The notes under the pieces: generated by a model
The model's input: the letters and a program-made list of their open reading frames with translations, nothing else
Told to the model about the DNA's origin: nothing
Databases searched by the model: none
Translations under genes and position numbers: made by a program
Assembly: GCF_029714185.1 (NCBI RefSeq)
Contig: NZ_CP121671.1
Span: 248,001 to 312,000, forward strand
Origin: Halobacillus naozhouensis
GTDB lineage: Bacteria; Bacillota; Bacilli; Bacillales; Halobacillaceae
DNA length: 64,000 nt
Direction: 5' to 3'
In this document: positions 8,049 through 16,546 of the stretch, piece by piece
How the letters are laid out: every line of letters starts with the position of its first letter
Numbering within the stretch: position 1 is the stretch's first letter

Positions 8049-9455
8049 TTAATCTTCTTCTGCGAATAGTTTAACCTTTCTCTCTGTTGTTTTCTTTTTG
8101 AGTACTCTGTTTACATAGTCGTCACTAATGGCTGCAATTTCTTTATGCAGGAAGATGAGCGGTATAATGTTGGCCAGAACGACAAAAGCAAGAGTGATAT
8201 CGAGGAATTGCCAAATTAATTGGAGACCTCCAATCGCACCAATAAATGCCGATACAATATATATGATTCTCATGACCTTGGCTGCCTTCAATCCATACAA
8301 GTACTCGGCCTGTTTTTCACCATAAAAGACCAGAATACCTACTGTTGTTATGATAAAAAACAGTAGAAAAATGGATACGAAAGCCCCGCCAAATACATCA
8401 CCCAATTCAGTTGCAAAAGCAACGTTAATCATATTGGATGCATTCCCTGCACTGACATCTTTCCAGGCCCCTGTTACTAAAACTACAAGTCCAGACACCG
8501 TACAAATTACAATGGTGTCGATAAATACACTAAAGATTCCCCACATTCCTTGTTTAGAAGGGTGATCCGTCTGCGCTGCGGAATGGGCAATTGGTGCAGT
8601 ACCGATCCCGGCCTCATTAGAGTAAAGACCACGGGCGACACCCCAACGTAGTGCTTCTGCAATTCCAGCTCCGGCAAATCCCCCAACAGCCGATATAGGG
8701 GTAAATGCGTTCGTAAATATTAGACCGAATACCTCTGGGATTTGACCAATATTTACAAAAATCACATATAAACCTACTCCGAGATAAATGAGAACCATGG
8801 TAGGTACGACTTTATCCGTTACCGTGGCAATTCGCTTAATCCCGCCAAAAACAACTAGTGCTATCAAAGCACACATAGCAAATCCAGTTAGATAGACAGG
8901 CCAGCCAAAAGCGCCTTCTGTCTGTGTGGCAATGGAATTGGATTGTACCATTACACTAGGAATCAGTTCGATCATTAGTAAAAAAGCAAAAGCTGAAGAT
9001 ACCCATTTCCATCCAAGGGCCTTCTTTATGTAATATTGCGGTCCGCCGACCCAGACATTATCCTCGTTCTTTTCCCGGTACTTGATCCCGAGCATAACTT
9101 CCGCATACTTTGTGGCCATCCCAATCAAGGCCACGAACCACATCCAGAATAAAGCTCCTGGTCCACCTAAAGCAATCGCTACAGGAACCCCAACAATATT
9201 TGTGGCGCCTGCTGTTGAAGCCAAGGCTGATGTGAAGGCTTGGAAAGGAGAGATCGTCCCGGTATGTTTATTCTTCTTAAAGATTTGTCCTACGGTTTGC
9301 TGAAGAACGTGACCAAAGAAACGAAACTGGAAAAACTTTAAGCGAATGGTTAGAAAAATTCCTCCGAAAATGAGAATGATGGACAAAAGATACGTCCATA
9401 GAAATCCTGATACATTTGCTATTGCTGCTTCAAAAAAGCCCCAAATTTCAGCCAA
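8049..9455 (-). CDS. Sodium:alanine/glycine-type symporter (AGCS family)
   Basis: Membrane amino-acid carrier of 468 residues, about 11 spans. AGCS family features include LKFFQFRFFGHVL, the QAFTSALASTAGATNIVGVP motif near residue 70, MATKYAEVMLGIKYR, GGPQYYI, and RGLYSNEAGIGTAPIAHSAAQTDHP. Probably imports alanine, glycine or glutamine with Na+, which suits a halophile. The start is TTG at 9455, preceded by GAGGAGT at good spacing. Substrate identity is not determinable; the AlsT/GlnT subgroup takes glutamine in some Bacillus. Confidence 0.92.
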   Translation of the reverse strand: MAEIWGFFEAAIANVSGFLWTYLLSIILIFGGIFLTIRLKFFQFRFFGHVLQQTVGQIFKKNKHTGTISPFQAFTSALASTAGATNIVGVPVAIALGGPGALFWMWFVALIGMATKYAEVMLGIKYREKNEDNVWVGGPQYYIKKALGWKWVSSAFAFLLMIELIPSVMVQSNSIATQTEGAFGWPVYLTGFAMCALIALVVFGGIKRIATVTDKVVPTMVLIYLGVGLYVIFVNIGQIPEVFGLIFTNAFTPISAVGGFAGAGIAEALRWGVARGLYSNEAGIGTAPIAHSAAQTDHPSKQGMWGIFSVFIDTIVICTVSGLVVLVTGAWKDVSAGNASNMINVAFATELGDVFGGAFVSIFLLFFIITTVGILVFYGEKQAEYLYGLKAAKVMRIIYIVSAFIGAIGGLQLIWQFLDITLAFVVLANIIPLIFLHKEIAAISDDYVNRVLKKKTTERKVKLFAEED

Positions 9456-9545
9456 AAAACTTACTCCTCTCTAAAAATGGTATATCCTTATATTCCCTAT
9501 TTCAAATCAATTAAACAAAATTGAGGCAATTTTCTGTTTGAAGGT

Positions 9546-9600
9546 AAATACTGCCACCTCAGGTCATCCATATTATGGATGACCTGAGGTGGCAGTATTT
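9546..9600. repeat. Dispersed palindrome, copy B (perfect 26-bp arms)
   Basis: Two 26-base arms are exact inverted complements around ATT. Core TGGATGACCTGAGGTGG with outer CAGTATTT. Unlike the other copies it lies between two divergent genes (starts at 9455 minus and 9638 plus), so a terminator role is unlikely here. Confidence 0.92.
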
Positions 9601-9637
9601 GGATGTGATATGATGTAAGAAGTGAGGGGGGATATAT

Positions 9638-10225
9638 ATGATTATTCAGCAAAATCAGTTTCACGACCATAATATGAGTAAGCTTATTAAAGGGGCTGTG
9701 GTTCCACGGCCTATTGCCTGGGTTTCTAGTCTCTCTAGCCAGGGCGTTCGGAACTTAGCGCCGTTCAGTTTTTTTACAGTTGCGTCTATGAATCCCATTA
9801 CTCTCTGTTTTTCCGTAGGGGCAGAAGGACGGGCGAAAGATACATTGGTAAACATAAGAGAAACAGGACAGTTTGTGGTTAATATCGTATCTGAATCTCT
9901 CGCTAATCAGATGCATGAAAGCAGTAAAGCCCATGAGTCCGAGGTAGATGAATTCAAAAAAGCAGACCTGAAAGCAGCAGAAAGCAAAACGATCCAACCA
10001 CCTCGGGTGATGGAAGCGCCAGTTAATATGGAATGTGAGCTTGACCAAGTCATCGAAATTGGAACGAACCATCTCATTCTCGGGAAAGTGGTATGCTATC
10101 ATATTCAGGAAGATGTCTATATGGAAACAGATAAAGTGGATCCATATAAACTTGCGCCGGTTGGGAGAATGGCTGGTGATTACACATATGTTAAAGAGTT
10201 CTATAAATTGCCAACATCAGAATAA
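9638..10225 (+). CDS. Flavin reductase-like FMN-binding protein
   Basis: A split-barrel FMN protein of 195 residues of the flavin reductase-like/NtaB (DIM6) group. Motifs: GAVVPRPIAWVSSLS near residue 19, NLAPFSFFTVASMNP, KDTLVNIRETGQFVVNIV, and LAPVGRMAGDYTYV near the end. It probably supplies or uses reduced flavin; the substrate is unknown. GAGGGGGGAT precedes the ATG. A terminator follows directly, so it is a single-gene unit. Confidence 0.88.
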   Translation: MIIQQNQFHDHNMSKLIKGAVVPRPIAWVSSLSSQGVRNLAPFSFFTVASMNPITLCFSVGAEGRAKDTLVNIRETGQFVVNIVSESLANQMHESSKAHESEVDEFKKADLKAAESKTIQPPRVMEAPVNMECELDQVIEIGTNHLILGKVVCYHIQEDVYMETDKVDPYKLAPVGRMAGDYTYVKEFYKLPTSE

Positions 10226-10230
10226 ATCAT

Positions 10231-10268
10231 AAGCACTTGACCTCTTCTAAAGGACAGGTGCTTTTTTA
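10231..10268 (+). terminator. Intrinsic terminator
   Basis: AAGCACTTG and CAGGTGCTT arms plus an inner CCT/AGG pairing, followed by six T, right after the flavin protein gene. Confidence 0.82.
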
Positions 10269-10372
10269 ATGGCATAGGAAATTATAAAAATATTTGGCTG
10301 TGGAAGTGGAGGCATCTGAATGATTTCCATAAGTTTAATAAAAAATGACTTCTCAAATTTAATTCCATTATA

Positions 10373-10416
10373 TATACTGTTACTGTACTACGATTAATAA
10401 TACAGTTGGTACAGTA
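10373..10416 (+). promoter_or_regulatory. Probable operator of the YtrA-type regulator
   Basis: TACTGTAC (10381-10388) and GTACAGTA (10409-10416) form an exact inverted repeat. Extra half-sites are ATACTGT just upstream and ATACAGT inside the spacer. It lies immediately upstream of the GntR gene ribosome site. Autoregulation through such sites is known for YtrA in Bacillus; binding here is inferred. Confidence 0.6.
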
Positions 10417-10437
10417 ATGGATTTTGGAGGTGTATTT

Positions 10438-10815
10438 ATGTTCGAGCTGGATATGAGGAGCCGTAAGCCTATTTATGAACAGCTTGTTGAAAAACTAAAA
10501 CATCTCATTATCAGTGATGTTTTACAGGAAGATGAGAAGCTCCCATCTGTCCGCGAGCTGGCTCAGGAACTGACGATTAATCCTAATACGATCCAAAAAG
10601 CCTATCGTGAACTCGAAATACAAGGATACACTTATTCCGTTAAAGGGAAGGGGAGTTTTGTTAATCCAGCTTCTCCATTTAAGGATAAACACAAATTAGA
10701 AGAAGTACGCTTAGAACTAAGGAAATTGTTTGCCGAAGCGATATACCTTGGTATGACGGTACAAGAAATTAAGGCATTGGTTGAGGAAGTAAAGGGAGGA
10801 CCTGATCATGATTGA
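10438..10815 (+). CDS. GntR family regulator, YtrA subfamily
   Basis: A short GntR protein of 125 residues: an N-terminal winged helix (KPIYEQLVEKLKHLIIS, LPSVRELAQELTINPNTIQKAYRELE, GKGSFV) and only about 45 residues after it, the YtrA pattern. YtrA members repress adjacent ABC operons that answer to cell-envelope stress. The ATG at 10438 follows GGAGGTG. It overlaps the ABC ATPase start by eight bases, showing an operon. Confidence 0.92.
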   Translation: MFELDMRSRKPIYEQLVEKLKHLIISDVLQEDEKLPSVRELAQELTINPNTIQKAYRELEIQGYTYSVKGKGSFVNPASPFKDKHKLEEVRLELRKLFAEAIYLGMTVQEIKALVEEVKGGPDHD

Positions 10816-11707
10816 AGTGAAGAATATTACTAAATCATTTGCAAAAGAGATGGTTGTGAACAATGTGAGCTTTGGTGTGAAACAAGGGTCGATTTACGGG
10901 CTTCTTGGTTCAAATGGTGCTGGAAAAACAACTCTTATGCGTTTAATAAGTGGAATTCTTAAGCAGAACTCAGGTACAATCCGCATGTTTGACGAAGACG
11001 TATTTGAGAATTTACATGTAAAAAATAGACTTGTCTTTATTCCGGATTCTCTTTATTTTTTTCCACAATACAATGTGAAACAACTTGCTAAATATTATAA
11101 GGAAATGTATCCAGATTGGAGCGAGGAACGTTACGAACAGCTCAAAAAGATGTTTAATTTGGATGAAAATAAGAAAGTACACCAGTTTTCTAAGGGGATG
11201 CAGAGACAGGTCGTGTTTTGGTTGTCGATGTCAGCTATGCCTGACATTCTAATCCTGGATGAACCGTTTGATGGCCTTGATGCCGTAATGAGAAAGAAAA
11301 TAAAGAATCTAATTATTCAAGATGTAGCAGAGCGTGCAATGACGGTCCTTATTTCTTCTCATAACCTGCGGGAAGTAGAAGACATCTGTGACTACATAGG
11401 TATTTTGCACAAAGGTGAAGTGTTACTTCAGAGGGATTTAGACGATTTAAAAACGGACATCCATAAAATTCAGGTTTCCTTTAAAGACTTCGATATGGCC
11501 CCACTTAAGCGCAGGTTGAATATTTTATATCACGAGAAGCGAGGAAGTGTCCATCTCCTAATTGTCAAAGGGAAAGAGGAGGAGGTAAGTCATACGGTGG
11601 AAAAATATTCGCCTGTCCTGTATGACCGTTTGCCCCTAACCCTCGAGGAGATTTTCATCTATGAATTGGGAGGTGCAGGGTATGCCATCGAAACCATCAC
11701 TGTTTAA
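10808..11707 (+). CDS. ABC transporter ATP-binding protein (YtrB-like)
   Basis: Nucleotide-binding subunit of 299 residues. Walker A GSNGAGKTT is near residue 34, the signature is FSKGMQRQV near 133 in place of LSGGQ, Walker B is ILILDEPFDG, and SSHNLREVEDICD gives the switch His. The C-terminal 80 residues are a poorly conserved accessory region. Partner of the permease that follows; membrane-associated. AAAGGGAGG precedes the ATG. The last codons overlap the permease start. Confidence 0.93.
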   Translation: MIEVKNITKSFAKEMVVNNVSFGVKQGSIYGLLGSNGAGKTTLMRLISGILKQNSGTIRMFDEDVFENLHVKNRLVFIPDSLYFFPQYNVKQLAKYYKEMYPDWSEERYEQLKKMFNLDENKKVHQFSKGMQRQVVFWLSMSAMPDILILDEPFDGLDAVMRKKIKNLIIQDVAERAMTVLISSHNLREVEDICDYIGILHKGEVLLQRDLDDLKTDIHKIQVSFKDFDMAPLKRRLNILYHEKRGSVHLLIVKGKEEEVSHTVEKYSPVLYDRLPLTLEEIFIYELGGAGYAIETITV

Positions 11708-13649
11708 GAAAGAGGTTATCAAACAGGATTTTAGAAACATCGGCTGGATCGGAATCGTTTATTTACTAGGGTTGCTGTTCACATTGCCGCTTCAACTGAT
11801 GATGGACATGAACAGTGAATTCAGCAGAGAAATGTATTATGATAATGGGCTGTTTGACCCGTTATTTTTGTACGGAATTCAAATAATTTTTTTATTTGTT
11901 ATGCCCGTACTTATGGCTATTTTCCTCTTTCGCTATGTGCATGTCAGGGAAGCGGCTGACTTCATTCACAGCCTGCCAATTAAGAGAGGCTCTTTATTTA
12001 ACTACCATATAATCTCGGGAACAATTCTTTTGATTGCTCCGATTTTAATTACAGGTTCAATTCTCATTATTTCTCATTGGATATGGGATGTAGGAGACTA
12101 TTATACTCTTAGTGATTTAGGCTATTGGGTGTCTGTTTTTGTGATATTCTCACTTTTTCTATTTATAACTAGTGTTTTTGTGGGATCACTGACTGGATTA
12201 TCTGCCGTACAGGGTGTATTAACGTACGTTTTATTAGTGTTACCCGCTGGGGGGTATGGATTAATTTCCTATAATCTGAAATTTTTCGTACAAGGTTTTT
12301 CCATTGATAAAGCAATGACCCAGGCTATTGAAAACTATTCACCTCTCCTTGAATTTGCAATGTATCAACCTAGGGGACCTATTGGTACAGAGGTGAGTCC
12401 GCCTATCGGTTTTGTAGGGTTAGTCATTTATTTTGGATTAGCTCTCCTGTTATACGCAGCCGCCTTATTGATCTATAGAAAACGAAATATCGAAAATGGC
12501 AGTCAGGCTTTCGCAGTTCTCACTCTTCGGCCCGTGTTTAAATATGGGACCACCTTTTCCGTCATGTTGCTTGGAGGTTTATATTTTAGTAGCTCGCAAT
12601 TGAGCTACTCCTGGTTATTTATCGGCTATGCCATAGGGGCGTTCTTTGGCTTTGTCATTTCTGATATGCTTCTACAAAAAACATGGCGTGTCTTCCATAT
12701 CCATAAGTTAAAAGGGATAGTCAGTTATACAGCAGTAGTAGTTATTCTTATTTTAGCAGTGCCTATTATTGCAAGAGGGTATGAATCTGCCGTGCCTCCA
12801 AAAGATGACATTAAAAATGTGTACATGGGCACCAGCTATTCTGAATATCAAGGGAAACTCGAATTAGGTGCCCCTTTTATTCATAAACCAGACAACGTTG
12901 AGGCTGTACGAAAAGTACATCAGGAGTTAATCGATGTAGCTGAACCGATGGAAGGCGGGAGGCGTACTATCTTCCTGGCCTATGAGTTAAATAATGGGGA
13001 AAAAGTTTTTCGTGAATACCATGTGAAAGAACAGCGTAGGCTTCCCTATATAGAAAAAGTTTATAACAGTAAGGAATATAAATGGATGACTTACGATGCA
13101 TTTCATGTAGACCCCTCTAAGATAGATCGGTTGACCCTTCATTCCCCTATCTCTCAAGGGGGCCCCGTAAATATTGTAGATCCTGAAGAAATAACCCAGG
13201 CACTACAGCTTATTAAGAAGGATATTCTGAACCAATCTTATAGAAATATGAGAGGGCCTAATGGGTTATCTATTAGTTTAAACATTGAGGAAGGATATAA
13301 ACATCATAATGTCCAAATCCCTATAAGTTTTACGAACTTCAAGGATTGGCTAAAGGATAAAAATTTGTATGCCAAAATGTTTCTACAAGCAGATCAGGTT
13401 CATAAAGTAGAAATAATCAAGATGAAATCACCAATGAGAAGAGGAGAGAGCCCTTATGATCTCTTGCTAGGGGAAAGTGGACTAGAAACATCAGATAATG
13501 AAAAAATTGCTGAGGTGATTTCTGCTGCTAGTGAATCCGCAGGGGGCGATTATCTAGTAGGTTTCTATATAAGTGAGGATGAACTTTTTACGGTTGCCAC
13601 CTTAGAAGCAAGTGAAGCACCCGATTGGATTATGGACCAATTTAAATAA
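11682..13649 (+). CDS. ABC transporter permease with large C-terminal extracytoplasmic domain
   Basis: 655 residues. About 350 residues with roughly 10 membrane spans, including the LPIKRGSLFNYH segment common in YtrC/YtrD-like permeases, are followed by a last span (VVVILILAVPIIARG) and a soluble region of about 270 residues probably facing outside. ATG 11682 is chosen after GGAGGTG, overlapping the ATPase end by 26 bases. Function in envelope defence or acetoin-type export is inferred from the operon type only. Confidence 0.88.
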   Translation: MPSKPSLFKKEVIKQDFRNIGWIGIVYLLGLLFTLPLQLMMDMNSEFSREMYYDNGLFDPLFLYGIQIIFLFVMPVLMAIFLFRYVHVREAADFIHSLPIKRGSLFNYHIISGTILLIAPILITGSILIISHWIWDVGDYYTLSDLGYWVSVFVIFSLFLFITSVFVGSLTGLSAVQGVLTYVLLVLPAGGYGLISYNLKFFVQGFSIDKAMTQAIENYSPLLEFAMYQPRGPIGTEVSPPIGFVGLVIYFGLALLLYAAALLIYRKRNIENGSQAFAVLTLRPVFKYGTTFSVMLLGGLYFSSSQLSYSWLFIGYAIGAFFGFVISDMLLQKTWRVFHIHKLKGIVSYTAVVVILILAVPIIARGYESAVPPKDDIKNVYMGTSYSEYQGKLELGAPFIHKPDNVEAVRKVHQELIDVAEPMEGGRRTIFLAYELNNGEKVFREYHVKEQRRLPYIEKVYNSKEYKWMTYDAFHVDPSKIDRLTLHSPISQGGPVNIVDPEEITQALQLIKKDILNQSYRNMRGPNGLSISLNIEEGYKHHNVQIPISFTNFKDWLKDKNLYAKMFLQADQVHKVEIIKMKSPMRRGESPYDLLLGESGLETSDNEKIAEVISAASESAGGDYLVGFYISEDELFTVATLEASEAPDWIMDQFK

Positions 13650-13669
13650 TGGTTAAGAGAGGAAATATA

Positions 13670-14200
13670 ATGATGGATGAAGATTTTGATGAGCTCTATC
13701 TAACCTATTATAATAGAGTCTATTATTCAGCCTATCGAGTTACTAAGGATCAATGCTCTGCAGAGGACGTCCTTCAGGAAACGTTTATAAAAGCCTACCG
13801 AAATTCCGACCAACTCAAAGACGTTGAGAAAATCGGGGCGTGGTTGTCTACTGCAGCTACCAGAACAGCTATCGATCTTTTGCGAAAAGAAAGAAAGTAT
13901 GTGGTAACGGAGATCGAAGAGGTTCCACTGAGAGTAGGTGAAGTTGCTTCGTTTCGTTCAACCGTAGAAGAGTCTTGTGAGCAGCGGGAACTGGAAGAAG
14001 AAGTATGGAAAAGTACAAGTTCTTTGTCCCCGAAATTGAAGGAGATCTTTAAGATGAAATATTACTTTTATTTTAAGGAGGCTGAAATTGCCAAGCATCT
14101 ACAGTTATCGCCGTCTGCAGTGAAGTCAAGGCTTTACCGAGCAAGGAATTACATGAAAAAACAGGTGGAAGGCTTGACCGAACACGATCAAACCGCATGA
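13670..14200 (+). CDS. ECF-type RNA polymerase sigma factor
   Basis: About 176 residues with sigma region 2 (YYNRVYYSAYRVTKD, AEDVLQETFIKAYRN, LSTAATRTAIDLLRK) and region 4 (LSPKLKEIFKMKYY, AEIAKHLQLSPSAVKSRLYRARN). Start MMDEDF at 13670 is preceded by GAGAGGA; an in-frame ATG at 13649 overlaps the permease stop. No anti-sigma gene follows; a terminator comes directly. Control may therefore come from the operon's regulator or from the permease domain (inference). Confidence 0.9.
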   Translation: MMDEDFDELYLTYYNRVYYSAYRVTKDQCSAEDVLQETFIKAYRNSDQLKDVEKIGAWLSTAATRTAIDLLRKERKYVVTEIEEVPLRVGEVASFRSTVEESCEQRELEEEVWKSTSSLSPKLKEIFKMKYYFYFKEAEIAKHLQLSPSAVKSRLYRARNYMKKQVEGLTEHDQTA

Positions 14201-14201
14201 A

Positions 14202-14227
14202 AAAACCCGCTTCTGGCGGGTTTTTAT
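14202..14227. terminator. Bidirectional terminator
   Basis: AAAAACCCGC and GCGGGTTTTT arms around TTCTG, between the sigma gene (plus) and the PCYCGC lipoprotein (minus), overlapping the latter's stop region. Confidence 0.9.
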
Positions 14228-14748
14228 ATTTCTGGAGTTGGAGTTGGCTCGGCATAACCTTGTTTGTACTGTGCATCGATGTTCTCTCGAATTTCCTGCA
14301 CCGATTTGCCATTTTGGTAGTCAATCATAGCCTGAGCGGCAATTTCTAAACAGACTCCACATTTTGTTCCATGATCGTCCCAAACAATAGCTCCGTTTTC
14401 TTTGTTGTCATGTATGAAACAGTCGTAATTATTCTTATGGCCGACAGATTCACCACAGCCGCAGTAGCATGGTATTTGCTCTAACAGTTCTTTATGCTGA
14501 GAAGCTGATGTATAGATAAGCTGCATATTTTCAGGCTTATTTTTTAAAAACTTTGGCATTACCTCATAACTTGGTGTTTTAACTCGTTTATCCCCCATAA
14601 CTATTTCACTTGAATGTTGGTGTTGTGAGTGAGTTTCAGGTTGTGATGGGGTGGAGGATTGCTGAGTTTCTTCTGTATGATTGCTTGAACAACCTGCCAT
14701 CAAGCTGCCTACTAAAAAACCGATGACGATCAAAAGCTTTACTCTCAT
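14224..14748 (-). CDS. Lipoprotein with PCYCGC motif
   Basis: 174 residues. Signal with lipobox LMAGC near residue 20, then a Ser/Gln/His-rich linker, then the domain named for its PCYCGC motif (IPCYCGCGESVGH near residue 98), and later CFIHD and CGVC, five more conserved-type Cys/His. Likely a metal- or heme-related extracytoplasmic protein, but no activity is established for the family. GGAGAG precedes the ATG. Stand-alone gene. Confidence 0.88.
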   Translation of the reverse strand: MRVKLLIVIGFLVGSLMAGCSSNHTEETQQSSTPSQPETHSQHQHSSEIVMGDKRVKTPSYEVMPKFLKNKPENMQLIYTSASQHKELLEQIPCYCGCGESVGHKNNYDCFIHDNKENGAIVWDDHGTKCGVCLEIAAQAMIDYQNGKSVQEIRENIDAQYKQGYAEPTPTPEI

Positions 14749-14937
14749 TCGTTACTCTCCTTTCAGGTAACACTTGCTTCTATCTTAGACGCTACTGAGG
14801 CGGAGGGCAAGCAGGTAATCAAAAATTCGAAAATAGACCTAAAGAAACCAGCAGAGAACTGTGGGTGACAGCAGGATGTTCAATCATGCAAAATTAAGGG
14901 TATAACAACTAAGTAAATCGTAAGGAAGGGTGATTGT

Positions 14938-15210
14938 ATGCGAAACATCGCTAAAGAAGGAGATCAATTTGTGATGAAGGAAGATGGCAATCGTATTGCA
15001 GAAATTTCTGTTGTACCTTCCGGGAGTGACCGGCTTATTGTGGACCATACCTTTGTTTCGGAAGCGCATCGTGAGGAAGGGAATGGCGAAAAGCTTGTGG
15101 AAAAGGTTGTTCAATTTGCACGTGAGGAGAATAAAAAGATCATTCCCCTATGTTCTTTTACTAAGAATGTGATGGAGCAGAATGAAGCTTATCATGATGT
15201 CCTAATTTAA
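14938..15210 (+). CDS. Small GNAT-type acetyltransferase (YjdJ-like)
   Basis: 90 residues of the short GCN5-related N-acetyltransferase group. Pattern: EDGNRIAEISVVPSG, LIVDHTFVSEAHRE, GNGEKLVEKVVQFAREE with the acetyl-CoA binding turn, IIPLCSFTKNVMEQ at the end. The family acts on unknown, probably small, substrates. GGAAGGGTGATT precedes the ATG. A long perfect terminator follows within 15 bases. Confidence 0.88.
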   Translation: MRNIAKEGDQFVMKEDGNRIAEISVVPSGSDRLIVDHTFVSEAHREEGNGEKLVEKVVQFAREENKKIIPLCSFTKNVMEQNEAYHDVLI

Positions 15211-15222
15211 CCCTCCTAAATG

Positions 15223-15272
15223 AAAGGATCCTCCTGAAATTCATTTGAATGAAGTTCAGGAGGATCCTTTTA
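15223..15272 (+). terminator. Strong intrinsic terminator
   Basis: 16-base perfect arms (AAAGGATCCTCCTGAA and its complement) around a 16-nt centre that itself pairs, followed by T. Downstream of the small GNAT gene. Confidence 0.9.
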
Positions 15273-15390
15273 GGACAGCAGGAAGCGGATCAGTTCGACG
15301 TTGACACAGGAAGTGCGTTCTTAACCCAACTTCCTTTGAATACAAACTTAGTAGAACGTCCTCTCATGCTTATCGGGAGTGTTTACTCGT

Positions 15391-16347
15391 TCATTCGGCT
15401 AATGTTTCAACGATTTTATCAATAGACATACTATGAGCAATTACACCATCAATCGTCCAGTGACTTGGCTTGTTCATAACATAAATTTGATCTTTTTCAG
15501 CAGCAGGGATACTCTGCCAGACAGAGCTGTTCTTGAGAGTTTCAAACCCTCCTTCCCCTTCAGATCCAATCAAAAATACATGATCTGCCTTGAGCTGTCC
15601 CAATTTTTCTATCGACATTGGCTTCCATTGGGCGCCCGCTTCAGGAAGGTTTTTAATGAATTCCGGCTGTGTAACACCCATTTCGCTGTAAACTACTTCG
15701 GCAATATATCGGTTGTTTTCAAAAACAAAAAACTGGTCGCCTTTGGTCCATATAAAAGCAACTGATTCATCTCCAATTGCTTCTTGCAGGCTTGTTTTAG
15801 CCTCTTTTACTTTCTTGTCAAAATCAGCGAGTATTTGTTCAGCTTTGTCTTGTTTCCCTAGGATTCTACCCATTCGTTTCAGCTGATCTCTCCAGTTCGA
15901 ACTTACTTCTTCTTTATATACATAAGTTGGAGCAATCTTGCTGTAATCTTCGTAACTGCCATTTTGTAAGGAAGAAGGGGAACTGAAAATCAGCAGATCC
16001 GGTTTATGTTTAAGTACTTGTTCGAGCGGCATATCCCAGGCAATCTTAGGAACTCCTTCAAGCTGTGGCTGCAAGTAGTCAAGAACATCGCTGCCTATTG
16101 ACCATTGAGCAGCAGGGGTTACTCCAAGAGCTACTAAAGAATCTTCTAAGTAGGGAGCAATAATTCTTTCCGGATTGGCCGGTATGGTTACTTCACCGGA
16201 AGCATGCTCAAGGGTACGTTCTTTGTTAGCACCTTCCTCTTTATTAGTTGAATCAGATGTACCTTCCTCATTGCCGTTCCCGCAGGCTGTGATGAAAGTC
16301 AAAACGAATAACAGGCTAAACATTATACATATTTTTTTGTTAAACAT
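15391..16347 (-). CDS. Iron-siderophore ABC transporter substrate-binding lipoprotein
   Basis: Extracellular binding protein of 318 residues, FeuA/YfiY/FhuD class. Signal peptide with lipobox ITACG near residue 22, a Ser/Glu linker, then the two-lobe helical-backbone fold: PERIIAPYLEDSLVALGV, LLIFSSPSS, GRILGKQDKAEQILADF, IWTKGDQFFV, DHVFLIGSEGEGG and a C-terminal DKIVETL helix. AGGAGGAG precedes the ATG. It is divergent from the permease operon, and a Fur box lies 32 bases upstream, so iron repression is expected. Confidence 0.92.
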   Translation of the reverse strand: MFNKKICIMFSLLFVLTFITACGNGNEEGTSDSTNKEEGANKERTLEHASGEVTIPANPERIIAPYLEDSLVALGVTPAAQWSIGSDVLDYLQPQLEGVPKIAWDMPLEQVLKHKPDLLIFSSPSSLQNGSYEDYSKIAPTYVYKEEVSSNWRDQLKRMGRILGKQDKAEQILADFDKKVKEAKTSLQEAIGDESVAFIWTKGDQFFVFENNRYIAEVVYSEMGVTQPEFIKNLPEAGAQWKPMSIEKLGQLKADHVFLIGSEGEGGFETLKNSSVWQSIPAAEKDQIYVMNKPSHWTIDGVIAHSMSIDKIVETLAE

Positions 16348-16378
16348 GAGGCTCCTCCTAATAATGATGATTATATAC

Positions 16379-16397
16379 GATAATGATAATCATTTTC
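16379..16397 (-). promoter_or_regulatory. Fur box upstream of the siderophore-binding protein
   Basis: GATAATGATAATCATTTTC matches the Fur 19-mer consensus in 18 of 19 positions. Confidence 0.9.
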
Positions 16398-16475
16398 ATT
16401 TGATCAGTCAAATCTTATTTTAGTATGGCGATAAGACCTTGAATTATGAGAAGGAGAATTATATACTAGTTTAAG

Positions 16476-16494
16476 TGATAATGATTCTCATTTC
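16476..16494 (+). promoter_or_regulatory. Fur box upstream of the permease operon
   Basis: TGATAATGATTCTCATTTC is a strong Fur-type 19-mer located 53 bases before the first permease gene. Confidence 0.87.
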
Positions 16495-16546
16495 AGATGA
16501 TATAAACGATTTACAGCTTGTGGGGAACTAGAGAGGGTTGAATGAC

